Under the pieces are notes generated by a model, which saw only the letters and a program-made list of their open reading frames with translations, did not search any database and was not told the origin of the DNA. Positions 1 to 9,359 of a stretch of DNA of 64,000 nucleotides are shown piece after piece. The translations under genes and the position numbers were made by a program. The stretch's first letter is position 1. Every line of letters begins with the position of its first letter. The DNA is taken from NCBI GenBank assembly GCA_905221605.1, contig CAJNDS010002113.1, positions 745,001-809,000 on the forward strand, read 5' to 3'. The DNA is from Symbiodinium natans (Eukaryota > Sar > Dinophyceae > Suessiales > Symbiodiniaceae).

Positions 1-1
1 C

Positions 2-94
2 AATTAGGGTCCTTTTTTTTGGAGAGCAACTATCCACAAGAACCAGAACCAGAGACTTCGATGACAGGCCTTTTTCAAGACAGGGACCCTAATT
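2..94. mobile_element. small inverted-repeat element (MITE-like)
   Basis: A perfect 11-bp terminal inverted repeat, AATTAGGGTCC at 2-12 and its complement at 84-94, encloses about 70 bp without coding capacity. The left end lies one base from the window edge, so a target-site duplication cannot be judged. Size and structure fit a miniature non-autonomous DNA transposon. A related sequence (TTAGGGTCCC) occurs near 50300. Confidence 0.5.
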
Positions 95-961
95 TTTGAA
101 CGACCCCCGCTGTGAATCGCGCTATCCTGCTCTTGCCATAGGCGGAGCTGTTTGGAGCAGTCAGGAAGCCCAAAGGGCCTCCTTGTCCAGGGAAGGTACT
201 TAGAAGGGCCTAAGGGCACCTGAAAGGCGCATGTAAAGCTGGCCAGGTATGCTCATCCCTCCCTCTAAGGGCCTTCCCTGCGTTTTGACGATCGCACGTC
301 AGCTACTCGTCGGTGAACGGAGAGCCTCAGGCAGAACAAACAGCGAGCACTTTCGAAGTACTCGGCCAGCTTGGGCGGTTAATGAATCGTAACCTAAGTT
401 CAAGGCTGCTTGCCGTTGCAGGCTGTTCCAGAAGCACCGTTTGCTCGAAGCCCTTGGCCGACAGTCGGAGCTGTGAACGAGAGATGCAGGCAAAAATTGT
501 CGAAAGGTCTACATGGGAAATTCCCCACAAAGGGGGTACCCTTGCTATACCCGAAATAGAATAGAACCCCTTTTATTTGGGCCCCCGAAAAGGGTACGCC
601 TGAGTCCATTAGAGAGCAAGGGAGGGGCCCATCGAGAAACCCGAATTCCGGGTCACAAGTTCCCTAAGCTAGTGCGCAAAACCCGACCCTACATGTGCAA
701 CCCTTGAACGCAAACACGCAACAATCAGCCCATGGTGTGGGGTTTGGGTTTGGAATATAGGGTACTCGTTGCAGGGCTTACAGAGTTGAAAGGCGGTTGA
801 TAGGGTTTATAGAGTTTGTAGGGTTATAGGGTTTACCGGGTTTATATGGTTTTACGGGTTTAGGGCTATTCTGCAACCAGGGAAACCTCGAGGATCATGC
901 TGTGGGCGAGCCATCAGTACCCTGCAAGGAGTCCGAGGAATTGTTGGGGAATTGTTGAGTT
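95..961. other. intergenic, degenerate telomere-like stretch
   Basis: No credible gene is visible. Short open frames in several phases have no recognisable content. Bases 733-860 are a run of decayed GGGTTTA/GGGTTAT words (for example 'gggtttatagagtttgtaggg'), probably an old telomere-type tract. Bases 525-600 carry short GGGTACCC-type palindromes. Confidence 0.4.
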
Positions 962-962
962 C

Positions 963-1008
963 AGGGTTTAGGGTTTGGGGTTTGGGGTTTAGGGTTTAGG
1001 GTTTCGGG
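963..1008 (+). repeat. interstitial telomere-type tract (TTTAGGG)n
   Basis: About six TTTAGGG units on the + strand, some altered to TTTGGGG. The same heptamer recurs at more than twenty places in the window. Confidence 0.85.
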
Positions 1009-1069
1009 CTTAGAAGCCTCGACTTACCAACGCAATTTTAAGCCGTCGGGGGCCCAAAGGGTACAAAAA

Positions 1070-1113
1070 AGGGTGCCTCATTCCCTCATTCCCTACGAAG
1101 AACCAGCCAGAAG
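1070..1113. mobile_element. fragment of inverted-repeat element family J
   Basis: The words ATTCCCTCATTCCCTAC and AAGAACCAG match the right end of the complete element at 28183-28297 (ATTCCCTCACTCCCTAC, AAGAACCAG). Only this end is recognisable here, so it is a truncated copy. Confidence 0.4.
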
Positions 1114-1193
1114 TTGTGGACCTGCTGCCAGGGAAGCCGCGTGGATCGCTTGAACCGGATGTTGGACCAGGAGACCTGCCTTCTTCGGGGCAG

Positions 1194-1258
1194 GGTTTAG
1201 GGTTTAGGGTTTAGGCAGGGTTCAGGGTTCAGGGTTCAGGGTTCAGGGTTCAGGGTTC
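1194..1258 (+). repeat. TTTAGGG tract passing into TTCAGGG variant array
   Basis: Three TTTAGGG units are followed, after a short break, by about six near-perfect GGGTTCA units. The variant is homogenised: one T-to-C change has been copied through successive units rather than occurring at random. Confidence 0.8.
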
Positions 1259-1741
1259 AAAAAGGTTGCGGGTAAGTTGCCTTCCACAGTCCTGTCGGCT
1301 CCTACAGAGTGTGGCCTCAACATCATCAACATTGGTGCAGCCGTGTAGCTAATGTCCTACACGCCAAACCCTAAACTGACTTTGGGCGCAGATCTGGGCT
1401 AGAGGGCCTCGTAGACATCCGGGCCAGGGCTCGAACCCCTCAACCGGGGTTGAGGGTTTAGGGTTTGGGATCTGCACCCCAGACTCTGACGCCCAAATCC
1501 ACGCCCCAACATCAGCTGCGGGGTCCAGATTTTAGGGCTGAGGGCACGAAACAGGGGCGCAGCCCTCGACCCTGAACCCTAAACTGGTTGCTGTTCCTAA
1601 CTGAGGGATTCGGGGCTTAGTGTTGAGGATCCCTTCATACAGCAGTCTGGAAAAAACGGGCCTACAAGGGAATTTGTTCATATATTTGAGCCGTATTTCG
1701 AAGAACCCTCCCCCCCCCCCCACCCCCTAGTTGGCAGGTTT
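1259..1741. other. intergenic, no gene seen
   Basis: No coding signal is recognised. The stretch holds scattered single CCCTAAA or GGTTTAGGG words (about 1369, 1452, 1567) and a C14 run near 1709. Confidence 0.35.
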
Positions 1742-2270
1742 CCCTATCCCTAAACCCTAAACCCCTAAACCCCTAAACCCCTAAACCCCTAAACCCCTAA
1801 ACCCCTAAACCCGTAAACCCCTAAACCCCTAAACCCCTAAACCCCTAAACCCCTAAACCCCTAAACCCCTAAACCCGTAAACCCCTAAACCCCTAAACCC
1901 CTAAACCCCTAAACCCCTAAACCCCTAAACCCCCCTAAACCCCGAAACCCTAAACCCCTAAACCCAACCCCTAAACCCCTAAAACCCTAAACCACTAACA
2001 CCCGAAACCCTAAACCCCCAAACCCCTAAACCCCTAAACCCATAAACCCCTAAACCCCTAAACCCCTAAACCCCTAAAACCCTAAACCCCTAAACCCCTA
2101 AACCCCTAAACCCTAAACCCCTAAACCCCTAAACCCCTAAACCCCTAAACCCCTAAACCCCTAAACCCTTAAACCCCTAAACCCCTAAACCCCTAAACCC
2201 TAAACCCCTAAACCCCTAAACCCCTAAACCCTAAACCCTAAACCCCTAAACCCTAAACCCTAAACCCCCA
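1742..2270 (-). repeat. long array of octamer CCCCTAAA, telomere-like
   Basis: About 530 bp of head-to-tail repeats, mostly the eight-base unit CCCCTAAA, mixed with the seven-base CCCTAAA and a few point variants (CCCGTAAA, CCCTTAAA). It is the longest telomere-type array in the window and the only one dominated by the octamer. Read on the minus strand it is TTTAGGGG. Confidence 0.9.
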
Positions 2271-2349
2271 GTTGGGAAAGTGGGGGCCACAGGGATCCTT
2301 TGCCTTGAACGAGAGCTTTGCGGCGGGACAGGCTGGGCTGAGGGTTTTT

Positions 2350-2386
2350 TAGGGTTTAGGGTTTAGGGTTTAGGATTTAGGGTTGG
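2350..2386 (+). repeat. interstitial telomere-type tract
   Basis: About four TTTAGGG units plus variants (TTTAGGA, GGGTTGGGG), in the opposite orientation to the large array about 80 bp upstream. Confidence 0.75.
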
Positions 2387-2723
2387 GGTTTCTAGGGCTG
2401 GGTTTTTAGGGTTGAGAGTTTCGGGAATAGGGGCCTGTCGGGCTGAAATGCTACGGTTCCTGACGTTTGGGTTTGGGGTTAGGCTTTAGGGTTGTTTGCT
2501 CTCCTTTACGGGGCAGGTGTGGGGAGAACTTGAGCACCTCAGATATCCCTTAGTAGCTGAGTGGGCACACTTTACACGTTGTAATCCCCGAAAGGACTGA
2601 AAGCGTACACTTTTGGGGGGCTTATGAACTCAGCAGCTAAGTTCCCGGTCTGCACAAGACGCAAGCGAAGCACGACGAAGCACATCCAACGGAATCGGTA
2701 CAGGCCTCCTCAGTGCCATGTAG

Positions 2724-2785
2724 ACCCTAAACCCTAAAACCTAAACCCTAAACCCTAAACCCTAAACCCTAAACCCTAAACCCTA
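2724..2785 (-). repeat. interstitial telomere-type tract (CCCTAAA)n
   Basis: About eight CCCTAAA units, nearly perfect, with one length variant (CCCTAAAA). Confidence 0.85.
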
Positions 2786-3558
2786 CAGGACCCGCGACAG
2801 TGTGGGTTTGCTGCTTGTTTTCAAAGAACAAGGAAGAAAGAGTCCGATGAAGCCTCAAGACTCAAGACTCTGGAACCTCAGCCTAAGGGAAGTGACACGG
2901 TCCTTCAATACATGGTGTATAAGGGTTCCCCAATTACCGGCCCATATTCAGGAACCATGCACCTAGCCGAAGTTTCAGGGGATTTGCGTCGGTTTGGGGG
3001 TCGCTTTGCAGGGATCATTGCGCCTTTGCAGTGGTTCCCTGGTTTGGGATCCACGTACTAGTGCCCGTTTGTTTTGGTCTCTTTTTTTGCATGTCACGAA
3101 ATGGACAGAATTTCTGCGTTTACGTCCGTCTCCTCGTCCTTTCGTCCTTGGAGGCCTTCACGCTCGACTTCTTTGGCGGCCTGTGCGAGCCTTAGAGAAG
3201 GGTCTGGAAGAAATGGGTTCAACTCCCATTCGCCTTGGCAGAAGCAGGGTTGGCCTCGGGCTGTGTCAAAAACCCTCAATTTACCCTAAGCCCTAAACCC
3301 ATGAAGGAATCCACCCCCCCCCCCAAAAAAAAAAAAGAAGAGTAAAGCAACAAAAAAGAAAAGAAAATGTAAGAAAGAAAGCGAAACAAGGCTGGTACGG
3401 AGACCGCTTGGTATAGGTGCAGGGGGTCTGGCTACAAGGTTGTTAGCTTGAGGCCTCGAGGCGAACTGACCCTATAAAGCCTGCTGATCACAGCAGCCTT
3501 TGTGTCTCAATCCTGGGTCTGACTGCTGAGAGTCTTGAGAGTCTCAATTGGGCAAGAA
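2786..3558. other. intergenic with C-run/A-rich block
   Basis: No recognisable gene. Bases 3313-3395 are a poly-C run followed directly by an A-rich stretch (AAAAAAGAAAAG type). A 100-codon frame starting at 2994 has no recognisable content and ends in a telomere-like word, so I do not call it. Confidence 0.35.
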
Positions 3559-3668
3559 GTATAAGGGTCGGAATGTTTACCAATGGTATTCCCTTCTGGT
3601 CCTTTTATACGTATACGATAATAACCCTCAAAACCACATAGTTAATTATTCAGGCCCCTATGGTAGAC
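3559..3668 (+). mobile_element. dispersed repeat family G, copy 1
   Basis: This shares ordered blocks with 7447-7550 and, reversed, 25842-25935: an ATAAGGGTCGG-like start, then GTATTCCCT, then TTATTCAGGCCCCTA. The three copies differ by substitutions and small gaps but keep block order and spacing. The ends are weakly inverted (TAGGGGYC against GGCCCCTA), so a decayed MITE is likely. Confidence 0.5.
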
Positions 3669-4389
3669 GCTGGGGATGATTTGATGGTTTGTCGAGGTTT
3701 CAAGGGCTCTACTGAGCTGAGAAAAAGCAACTTGCAGACTTTAGGGCCCTAGATAACACTACATATTTTGTACAACCTGTTTTAACCATAAAAAAATATA
3801 TATGTATACATGTAGCTCATAGAAATGTGGAATTTGTTAATGGTACCCCCATCCACAACCAAGCAGTTTCCCGTCCGATGTACCTTCTTCGCAACTGCAT
3901 AAGCCTTCTACGCCTGTTGAAGTCCCAGGCTGGGGCATATCTACAAGTTCCCAGCATGCATCGAGTTCTTACAGGCGGGCAAGATAAGGAGTTTGGAATT
4001 GGCAGAGGTACCGTTTGAACCATGAATGAAGGGATTAGGAATGCCAAGTGGTGGGACAGCTGGTCTTAGGAATGGAGATCAAATGAGGGTACCCGTCGTA
4101 CCCCTGCCAACCCTATACCCCACATCCCTGAACCTAAGAATCCGACTATCCTACAGGATAGCTAGTAGAAGATGCCAGCATCCTATAATACCGCAATCAA
4201 GATTTCTGCTGAAGAAAGCCTCATCAAAGGATTCACCAAACACGAAACACGGACCCTTACTTGGACGTCCCTAACTGTGGCTGTCTCGGGGCCTGATGCA
4301 TGCAGGGTTCAGGTATTCAGGCTTTAGAGGCTTGGGTTTTAGAGTTGGGGAGTTCGTTATCTTTATAGCGAATAAAGTCATGGAGTTTT
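3669..4389. other. intergenic, no gene seen
   Basis: Moderately AT-rich sequence with a short ATATATATGTATACATG stretch near 3794. Small open frames overlap on both strands and show no family resemblance. Confidence 0.3.
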
Positions 4390-4395
4390 AGAAGA

Positions 4396-4802
4396 ACAAT
4401 AGACTACTACTCCTACTAATACTGCTACTACTACACTTACTACTTACTCTTGCTACTTACTGCTTACTACTTACTACTTACTGCTTACTACTTACTGCTT
4501 ACTGCTTACTGCTTACCACTGACTACTTACTACTTACTACTTACTACTTACCACTTGCTACTTGCTACTTGCTACTTGCTACTTGCTTCTTGCTACTTGC
4601 TACTTGCTACTTGCTACTTGCTACTTGCTACTTGCTACTTACTACTTAGTACTTACTTCTTATTACTGCTTACTACTACTTACTGCTACTACTACGACTA
4701 CGACTACTACTACTACTACTACGACTACTACTACTGCTACTACTACTGCTACTACTGCTACTACTGCTACTACTGCTACTACTGCTACTACTGCTACTGC
4801 TA
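4396..4802. repeat. compound microsatellite: CTACTTA/CTACTTG heptamer then CTA/CTG trinucleotide
   Basis: From about 4437 to 4660 the period is seven (CTACTTA, CTGCTTA, then CTACTTG). From about 4672 to 4802 it becomes CTA and CTACTG triplets. Long 'proteins' readable through it (poly-Leu/Tyr, poly-Thr, poly-Ser) are artefacts of the repeat. Confidence 0.9.
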
Positions 4803-5389
4803 GTGCTATCAATGTATTTGGAAGTGTGCTTTTGTTTTGCGCTTATTGCAGTTGTTCCGGTCATGAGCATGCTTCTGAACATCATTTGCAAGATCATATT
4901 GCGCTAGCAGAAAGGGGCGTGCTACAGGTCCATGATTCAAGAGTCGTTTTTTTTTTTGCGATGTTTGTAAGCAACAACGCGGCATTCTCCAAATATTGAA
5001 GCTTGAGCAAGCCGTGTGCAGCGTAGCCCTATCGCTACAAACTCAGCCCTGGTCCGCGCAGATGGTGCTCATGCCGCAAAGCACCGAGCAGGCAAGTGAA
5101 CTCTGGCAGGCGCGTGATGAGGAGTTTGGGGCCTTGGGGGATACTCGTGTGAGGCATGTGTTTTGAGATGAACCTTTAGAAGCTCCAGACTCAAGGTGCA
5201 TCAGTTTCCAACCTGTTGCTACCCTACCACAAGCTCCAAGCCCAATGGGGGATGTTCCTGTACAGATCCTCGTGGCTAATCTTTTGGAGCAGCTGCAAAG
5301 CATTCGAGGGTTTTCACCTTCACGCCAGGCAGAGGGCTAGAAGGGTCCCTCACCCTAAGCCCTCAACCCTCTCAACCCAACCATCAGAG
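4803..5389. other. intergenic, no gene seen
   Basis: Ordinary-complexity DNA with no recognised gene. Open frames of 75-86 codons on both strands overlap one another and look fortuitous. Confidence 0.3.
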
Positions 5390-5690
5390 CGCCTCCAACC
5401 CGTGACCCACCACCAAAGAACCCCTAAACCCCAAACCCTATAAACCTTAAAGTCCAAACCTTAAACCCCAAACCTTAAACCCTAGACCCTCGACCCTAAA
5501 CCCTAAGCCCGAAACCCAAACCCCGCCGAAATCCCCGGAGCTCATGGGAGGTTCCCTGCCCACCCGACTGGGTCGGTCGCACTTTTGGAGCTTTGGTGCG
5601 AGACCCGGGCAGTTCTCGGGTTTAGGGTTTAGGGTTTAGGGCGTTTGGGGTTTATTGTTTTTTCCTTTTGGGGGGGGGGGGGGGGGGGGC
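5390..5690. repeat. degenerate CCCTAAA tract, TTTAGGG tract and G-run
   Basis: Bases 5404-5520 are decayed CCCTAAA/CCTTAAA words. Bases 5617-5641 are TTTAGGG units in the opposite orientation. Bases 5671-5689 are an uninterrupted run of about 19 G. The two telomere-type tracts face each other across about 100 bp of unrelated sequence. Confidence 0.7.
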
Positions 5691-6216
5691 AAGAGGTTAG
5701 GGCTTGGGGCTTAGGGATGTTTGGGGCATAGGGCGCAGGGATGCTGAGGGTTGGGAGTTCTAGGGTAGTTCAAAGAGGACCACGGTTCAGAAACCGGGCC
5801 ATGTGTTGCGGACTCATGCGCTACCGATGGGTAGGCACGCCGGGCTTCTTAGGATTTAGGGGTTTAAGGTTTAGGGCTTTGGGCTTAGGGCTTAGGGCTT
5901 AGGGCTAACGGCTAACGGTGCTTGATTGATCTTGATTGTATGGCTAGGCTTAAAGTGCTGAGTTTGAAGTGGGAGGCATAGGAAGTGCAGTGGCTTAGGA
6001 GTAGGTAGGGGTTTAGGGACTCAGCGGCTTGGGGAGGTAGGACTTTTAGTTCCCCCGCATACTCACAGGTCTTAATCGGGATTATCATAATGGGTTCGAT
6101 CATCCCCCTGAAGGAGTCGTTCTGAACTGTCTGCTGCCAAGCGCGAAGCTTGAACAACAATGCAAGAACTCGACTCTCTGCAGAGAGCCCATTGTTTCCC
6201 CAACATCTTATAAGAG
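5691..6216. other. intergenic with decayed GGGCTTA words
   Basis: Bases 5850-5915 contain GGTTTAGGGCTTTGGGCTTAGGG-like words, a decayed telomere-type tract whose unit drifts to GGGCTTA. No gene is recognised. Confidence 0.4.
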
Positions 6217-6320
6217 TTGGGTTGTTCCCCCTTATACGGACAGTCCTTACTAGGGATTAGAGTAGCCCCGACTATAACCCTTATGTAGGGACTGTTGGTA
6301 TAAGGGGGAAAATCCCAACC
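6217..6320. mobile_element. inverted-repeat element with 6-bp flanking duplication
   Basis: Long imperfect terminal inverted repeats: left TTGGG..TTCCCCCTTATAC..ACAGTCC, right the complement GGACTGT..GTATAAGGGGGAA..CCCAA. The element is about 104 bp with no coding capacity. TAAGAG at 6211-6216 and again at 6321-6326 flanks it directly, which fits a target-site duplication. This is the best-formed MITE in the window. The duplication is short enough that chance is not excluded. Confidence 0.65.
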
Positions 6321-6734
6321 TAAGAGCCTATAGAAATGGACCAACCCGTAAGCTTGCAGCACCCATGGAATGGGACTTCTACAGGGCCCCGGAAGCTTTC
6401 TGAGTCGGAAAACCTGGGAAAATCAGGTCATGGAGCTCTTACAGGAGAGCGGCTCGGAAAGAGAGGCTTTCGGCAATTGGCGTCCAAGCCTCGGCTCCAC
6501 CGTGGTGGGGTTCAGGGCTGGGGTGGAGGATTCTTTTCAGTGCCCCCTACCCTCTCATGTCTTTGAAGGCCCAGGCATCCACTATTCGCATACGCTCCGT
6601 ATGGTATCTTCTCTAAAGCTTGCAATTTTCTGCAGAGCGTGCAGGCTGAAGAGCTTCATTCGACAATGTCCTTCGTGGGTCTGCAAACTTGAAGGCTGAG
6701 GGTTTAGGACTTCTGTGGCTTACTTGACACTGCA

Positions 6735-6833
6735 ATTGCTTAAGAAACCCCCCCACCCCAAAAACAAACTCTTCCTTATAAGGGGCAACATAGGGATTAA
6801 AACATTGTCATTTTTCGAGGGTTCTTAAGCAAT
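6735..6833. mobile_element. MITE family B, copy 1
   Basis: Terminal inverted repeats ATTGCTTAAGAA(A)CCC at the left and GGGTTCTTAAGCAAT at the right enclose 99 bp. A C-rich run lies just inside the left end. The interior CTTCCTTATAAGGGGCAACATAGGGATTA block recurs inside copies 2 and 4 (8820-9081 and 54776-54878). No coding capacity. Confidence 0.7.
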
Positions 6834-6936
6834 AGTAGGATGCTGGGGGGGAAGCAGCAGCATTGCATTCGTTGAACTCTTACACCGCTAGCGGGGGAGC
6901 ATGTCCCACCTTCCATAGGAGTCCGCTGATTTGGGG

Positions 6937-7112
6937 TTTACATGAAAGTAGGGGACCCCCAGTATGGATCCCTAAATAGTAGGATCCCCTTAGGAGCAGG
7001 ACCCCAATAGGGTGCCCCTAATTTGGGAAACCCCCAATATAGATCCCTAAATAGTAGGATCCCCTTAGGAGCAGGACCCCAATAAGGTGCCCCTAATTTG
7101 GGAAACCCCCCA
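6937..7112. mobile_element. inverted-repeat element family C with internal 75-bp tandem duplication
   Basis: Two adjacent units of period 75 share the core GATCCCTAAATAGTAGGATC followed by AGCAGGACCCCAATA. The same core, with terminal inverted repeats, is at 11820-11909. A fainter copy is at about 37396-37435. Copy 1 is therefore a family member whose interior has been duplicated. Confidence 0.6.
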
Positions 7113-7446
7113 TGTCTGAACTGTGTCAGGAGGTCCAGGTATTCCAGGTCGACATAACCTTTTTTCATTGGGGGCAGAGGGAAGTGGCTCAGGTGGTTGC
7201 GCCCTCCCTGTAGCGCTCTACAGGCCATGATGATGGCTGTTTGGGGGGCTTTCATAGGATTTTGGGGGTTGGCTCCCTACTGGTAAACAGGTGGGTCGTT
7301 GGGAATTCGGTTTGGGGTTTGCAGCTTTGAGAAGAACCCCGGAGCAGCTTCAAAAGCCCTACTAAAGCCTTGGGCTCCCCGTCTGTGCTGGCCGGATACC
7401 CTACCCCGAAATACCCACTACAAAGTACCCTTGAAGGCTACTGGTC

Positions 7447-7550
7447 ATATAGGGGTCGGGCTAATTAATTGCTACCAGTATTCCCTGATTGGCCTCTTCT
7501 AGTCGAAACACCCCCAAACCCTATTCTAGTTATTAAGGCCCCTAGTTTAG
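7447..7550 (+). mobile_element. dispersed repeat family G, copy 2
   Basis: Matches copy 1 (3559-3668) in ordered blocks ATAGGGGTCGG, GTATTCCCT, CAAACCCTATTCTAG and TTATTAAGGCCCCTA. The outer ends form an imperfect inverted repeat (TAGGGGTCGG..TTAAT against TTAATAACTAG). No coding capacity. Confidence 0.5.
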
Positions 7551-7845
7551 GTTTTTGGCAAGATTGGGTCACACCATCAGCAGGACCCTTCGGGAGGCGG
7601 GGGTAGGTTTTTCGACTTGCTTTTGGTACTTTCAGATTAGGCTCTAGGCCACGCCAAACCCTAAACCCTAACCGTAACCCCTGTGAAACTCACCCTAGTT
7701 AGACCTCGCTAATTGCGCCGAGGTCGTATCTTTCTTAGTTTTCGTAGTCTCTTTAGCGCCCTTCACCCCTGCGATTCCTTAGGCGCCTTGACTCAAAAGT
7801 CAGCAAAAGTAGCTGCGTAGTTGACCGCCCTAGCGAGCACCTCCA

Positions 7846-8110
7846 AAACCCTAAACCCTAGACCCAAAGCCCTAAACCCTAAACCCTAGACCCTAGACCC
7901 TAGACCCTAAGCCCTACACCCTAAACCCTGGACCCTAAGCCCTAAACCCTAAACCCTAAACCCTAAGCCCTAAACCCTAAACCCTAAACCCTAAACCCTA
8001 AACCCTAAACCCTAAACCCTAAACCCTAAACCCTAAACCCTAAACCCTAAACCCTAGACCCTAGACCCTAAACCCTAAACCCTAAACCCTAAACCCTAAA
8101 CCCGAACCCT
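7846..8110 (-). repeat. interstitial telomere-type array (CCCTAAA)n
   Basis: About 37 heptamer units. The centre (about 7970-8050) is perfect, while the left part carries CCCTAGA, CCCTAAG and CCCTGGA variants. The variants repeat among neighbours, as expected of local unit duplication. Confidence 0.9.
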
Positions 8111-8225
8111 TATGGAGACATGGACCCATTGTGGCACATTCGGAGGCAGTCGCGCGATCGGTTCCTGACACCATCCAGCAGCGGATTCACTTCGACCCTG
8201 CCGTATGCTCAAAGGGTTCTGCAAT

Positions 8226-8403
8226 TTGGGGTTTAGGATTTAGGGTTTAGGATTTAGGGTTTAGGGTTTAGGGGTTAGGGGTTAGGGGTTAGGGTTTGGG
8301 GGTCGTTTAGGGTTTGGGGTTTATAGGGTTTCGGGTTTAGGGTTTGGGTTTTGTTTTTCGGGCTTAGGGTTGTTTAGGGTTTTAGGGTTTAGGGTTTCGG
8401 GTT
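8226..8403 (+). repeat. interstitial telomere-type array (TTTAGGG)n, degenerate
   Basis: About 180 bp of TTTAGGG words with GGGTTAGGGG, GGGTTTCGGG and TTTGGGG variants. It lies opposite in orientation to the array ending at 8110, with 115 bp of ordinary sequence between them. Confidence 0.85.
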
Positions 8404-8578
8404 GAGCCAATCCGACCAGCAAGGAAAGCCCTGCCACCCCTGTCGACTTTAAACTCTGTCCAGGAAGGACATCTTTGAAACACATACTCATACTCTTCAA
8501 CTGTTTCTGAAAATGCCCGAGAAGCTGGGATAAAATGACATCTTTCCCGCCCAGGCAACCCGAACTAGCTGAAATCCG

Positions 8579-8716
8579 CCTAAACCCTAAACCCTAAACC
8601 CTTAACCCTTAACCGCCTTAACCCTAAACCCTAAACCTAAACCCCAAACCCTAAACCCTAAACCCTAAACCCTAAACCCTAAACCCTAAACCCTAAACCC
8701 TAAACCCTAAACCCTA
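8579..8716 (-). repeat. interstitial telomere-type array (CCCTAAA)n
   Basis: About 19 units, the right half perfect. With 7846-8110 and 8226-8403 it makes three arrays of alternating orientation within 900 bp. Confidence 0.9.
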
Positions 8717-8819
8717 AGCAGCTCTGGCAACGAAGAGCAGATGACCGAGGCCCAAGTTCGACTCGAAGCTCGAGGCATTGGATCTGATCCTGGGCTGCGC
8801 CAAGCTCTACCTATACGAA

Positions 8820-9081
8820 GTGCTTAAGAACCCACCCACCCCCTCCCAAATAATAATAATAATAATGATAGTAGTAGTAGTAATAATATATATATATATA
8901 TATACATGTATATGTATATATATATACACATGTATATATATATATATAGATATATTCTTCCTTATAAGGGTAATATAATAAGATATTCTTCCTTAGAAGG
9001 GTATATAGTATGATCTTCTTCCCTGTAAGGGTAATAGAGGGATCATTATGTTTAGTTTCTTGGGGGAGGGTTCTTAAGCAA
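8820..9081. mobile_element. MITE family B, copy 2, expanded by microsatellite and internal repeats
   Basis: Left end GTGCTTAAGAACCC with C-rich sequence inside, right end GGGTTCTTAAGCAAA. The interior holds a TAA/TA/CATGTATA microsatellite (8851-8950), then three successive versions of the family core TTCTTCCTTATAAGGGTAAT at roughly 35-bp spacing (about 8955-9040). Copy 1 has one core and is 99 bp, so this copy grew by internal duplication. Confidence 0.65.
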
Positions 9082-9082
9082 A

Positions 9083-9175
9083 TCCTAGACCTTGGTAGCA
9101 CAGTGGTACCCTTTTGCACCCTTTCTTGGTTCCGTTCCCTTATAAAGCAACCAACCCACAAAAGGATACTATGGT
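9083..9175. repeat. dispersed repeat family D, copy 1
   Basis: Shares CCTAG, CAGTGGTACCCTTTTGC and CCCTTATAAAGCAACCAACCC in the same order with 53114-53183. The ends GGTACCCTTTTG and CAAAAGGATAC are an imperfect inverted repeat, so it may be another small DNA element. It abuts MITE B copy 2 and is followed by B copy 3. Confidence 0.5.
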
Positions 9176-9187
9176 TACTGGTTTACC

Positions 9188-9328
9188 AAGCCACCTCAAG
9201 AACCCCCCCCCCCCCCCCCCCCCTTCCCAAAACAAAATGAAATGAAAAATGCGCGTTTTTGTTGTCGGGTTCTCGGGGTTTTTGAGTCATAGCCTACAAA
9301 AAAGGTTACGGGTTCTTAAGGTAGGCCA
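9188..9328. mobile_element. MITE family B, copy 3, with 26-nt poly-C tract
   Basis: Left end GCCACCTCAAGAACCC runs into an uninterrupted C run of about 27. Right end GGGTTCTTAAGGTAGGC is its imperfect complement. The layout is the same as copies 1 and 2: a GGGTTCTTAAG terminus with a C/G homopolymer just inside. Confidence 0.55.
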
Positions 9329-9359
9329 TAACACCGCATCCCCTTGACCTCGTGGATCC

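Noticed and set aside
3205-3245. GGGTTCAACTCCC resembling a tRNA T-arm
   Set aside because: No A-box, acceptor pairing or anticodon stem could be fitted upstream.
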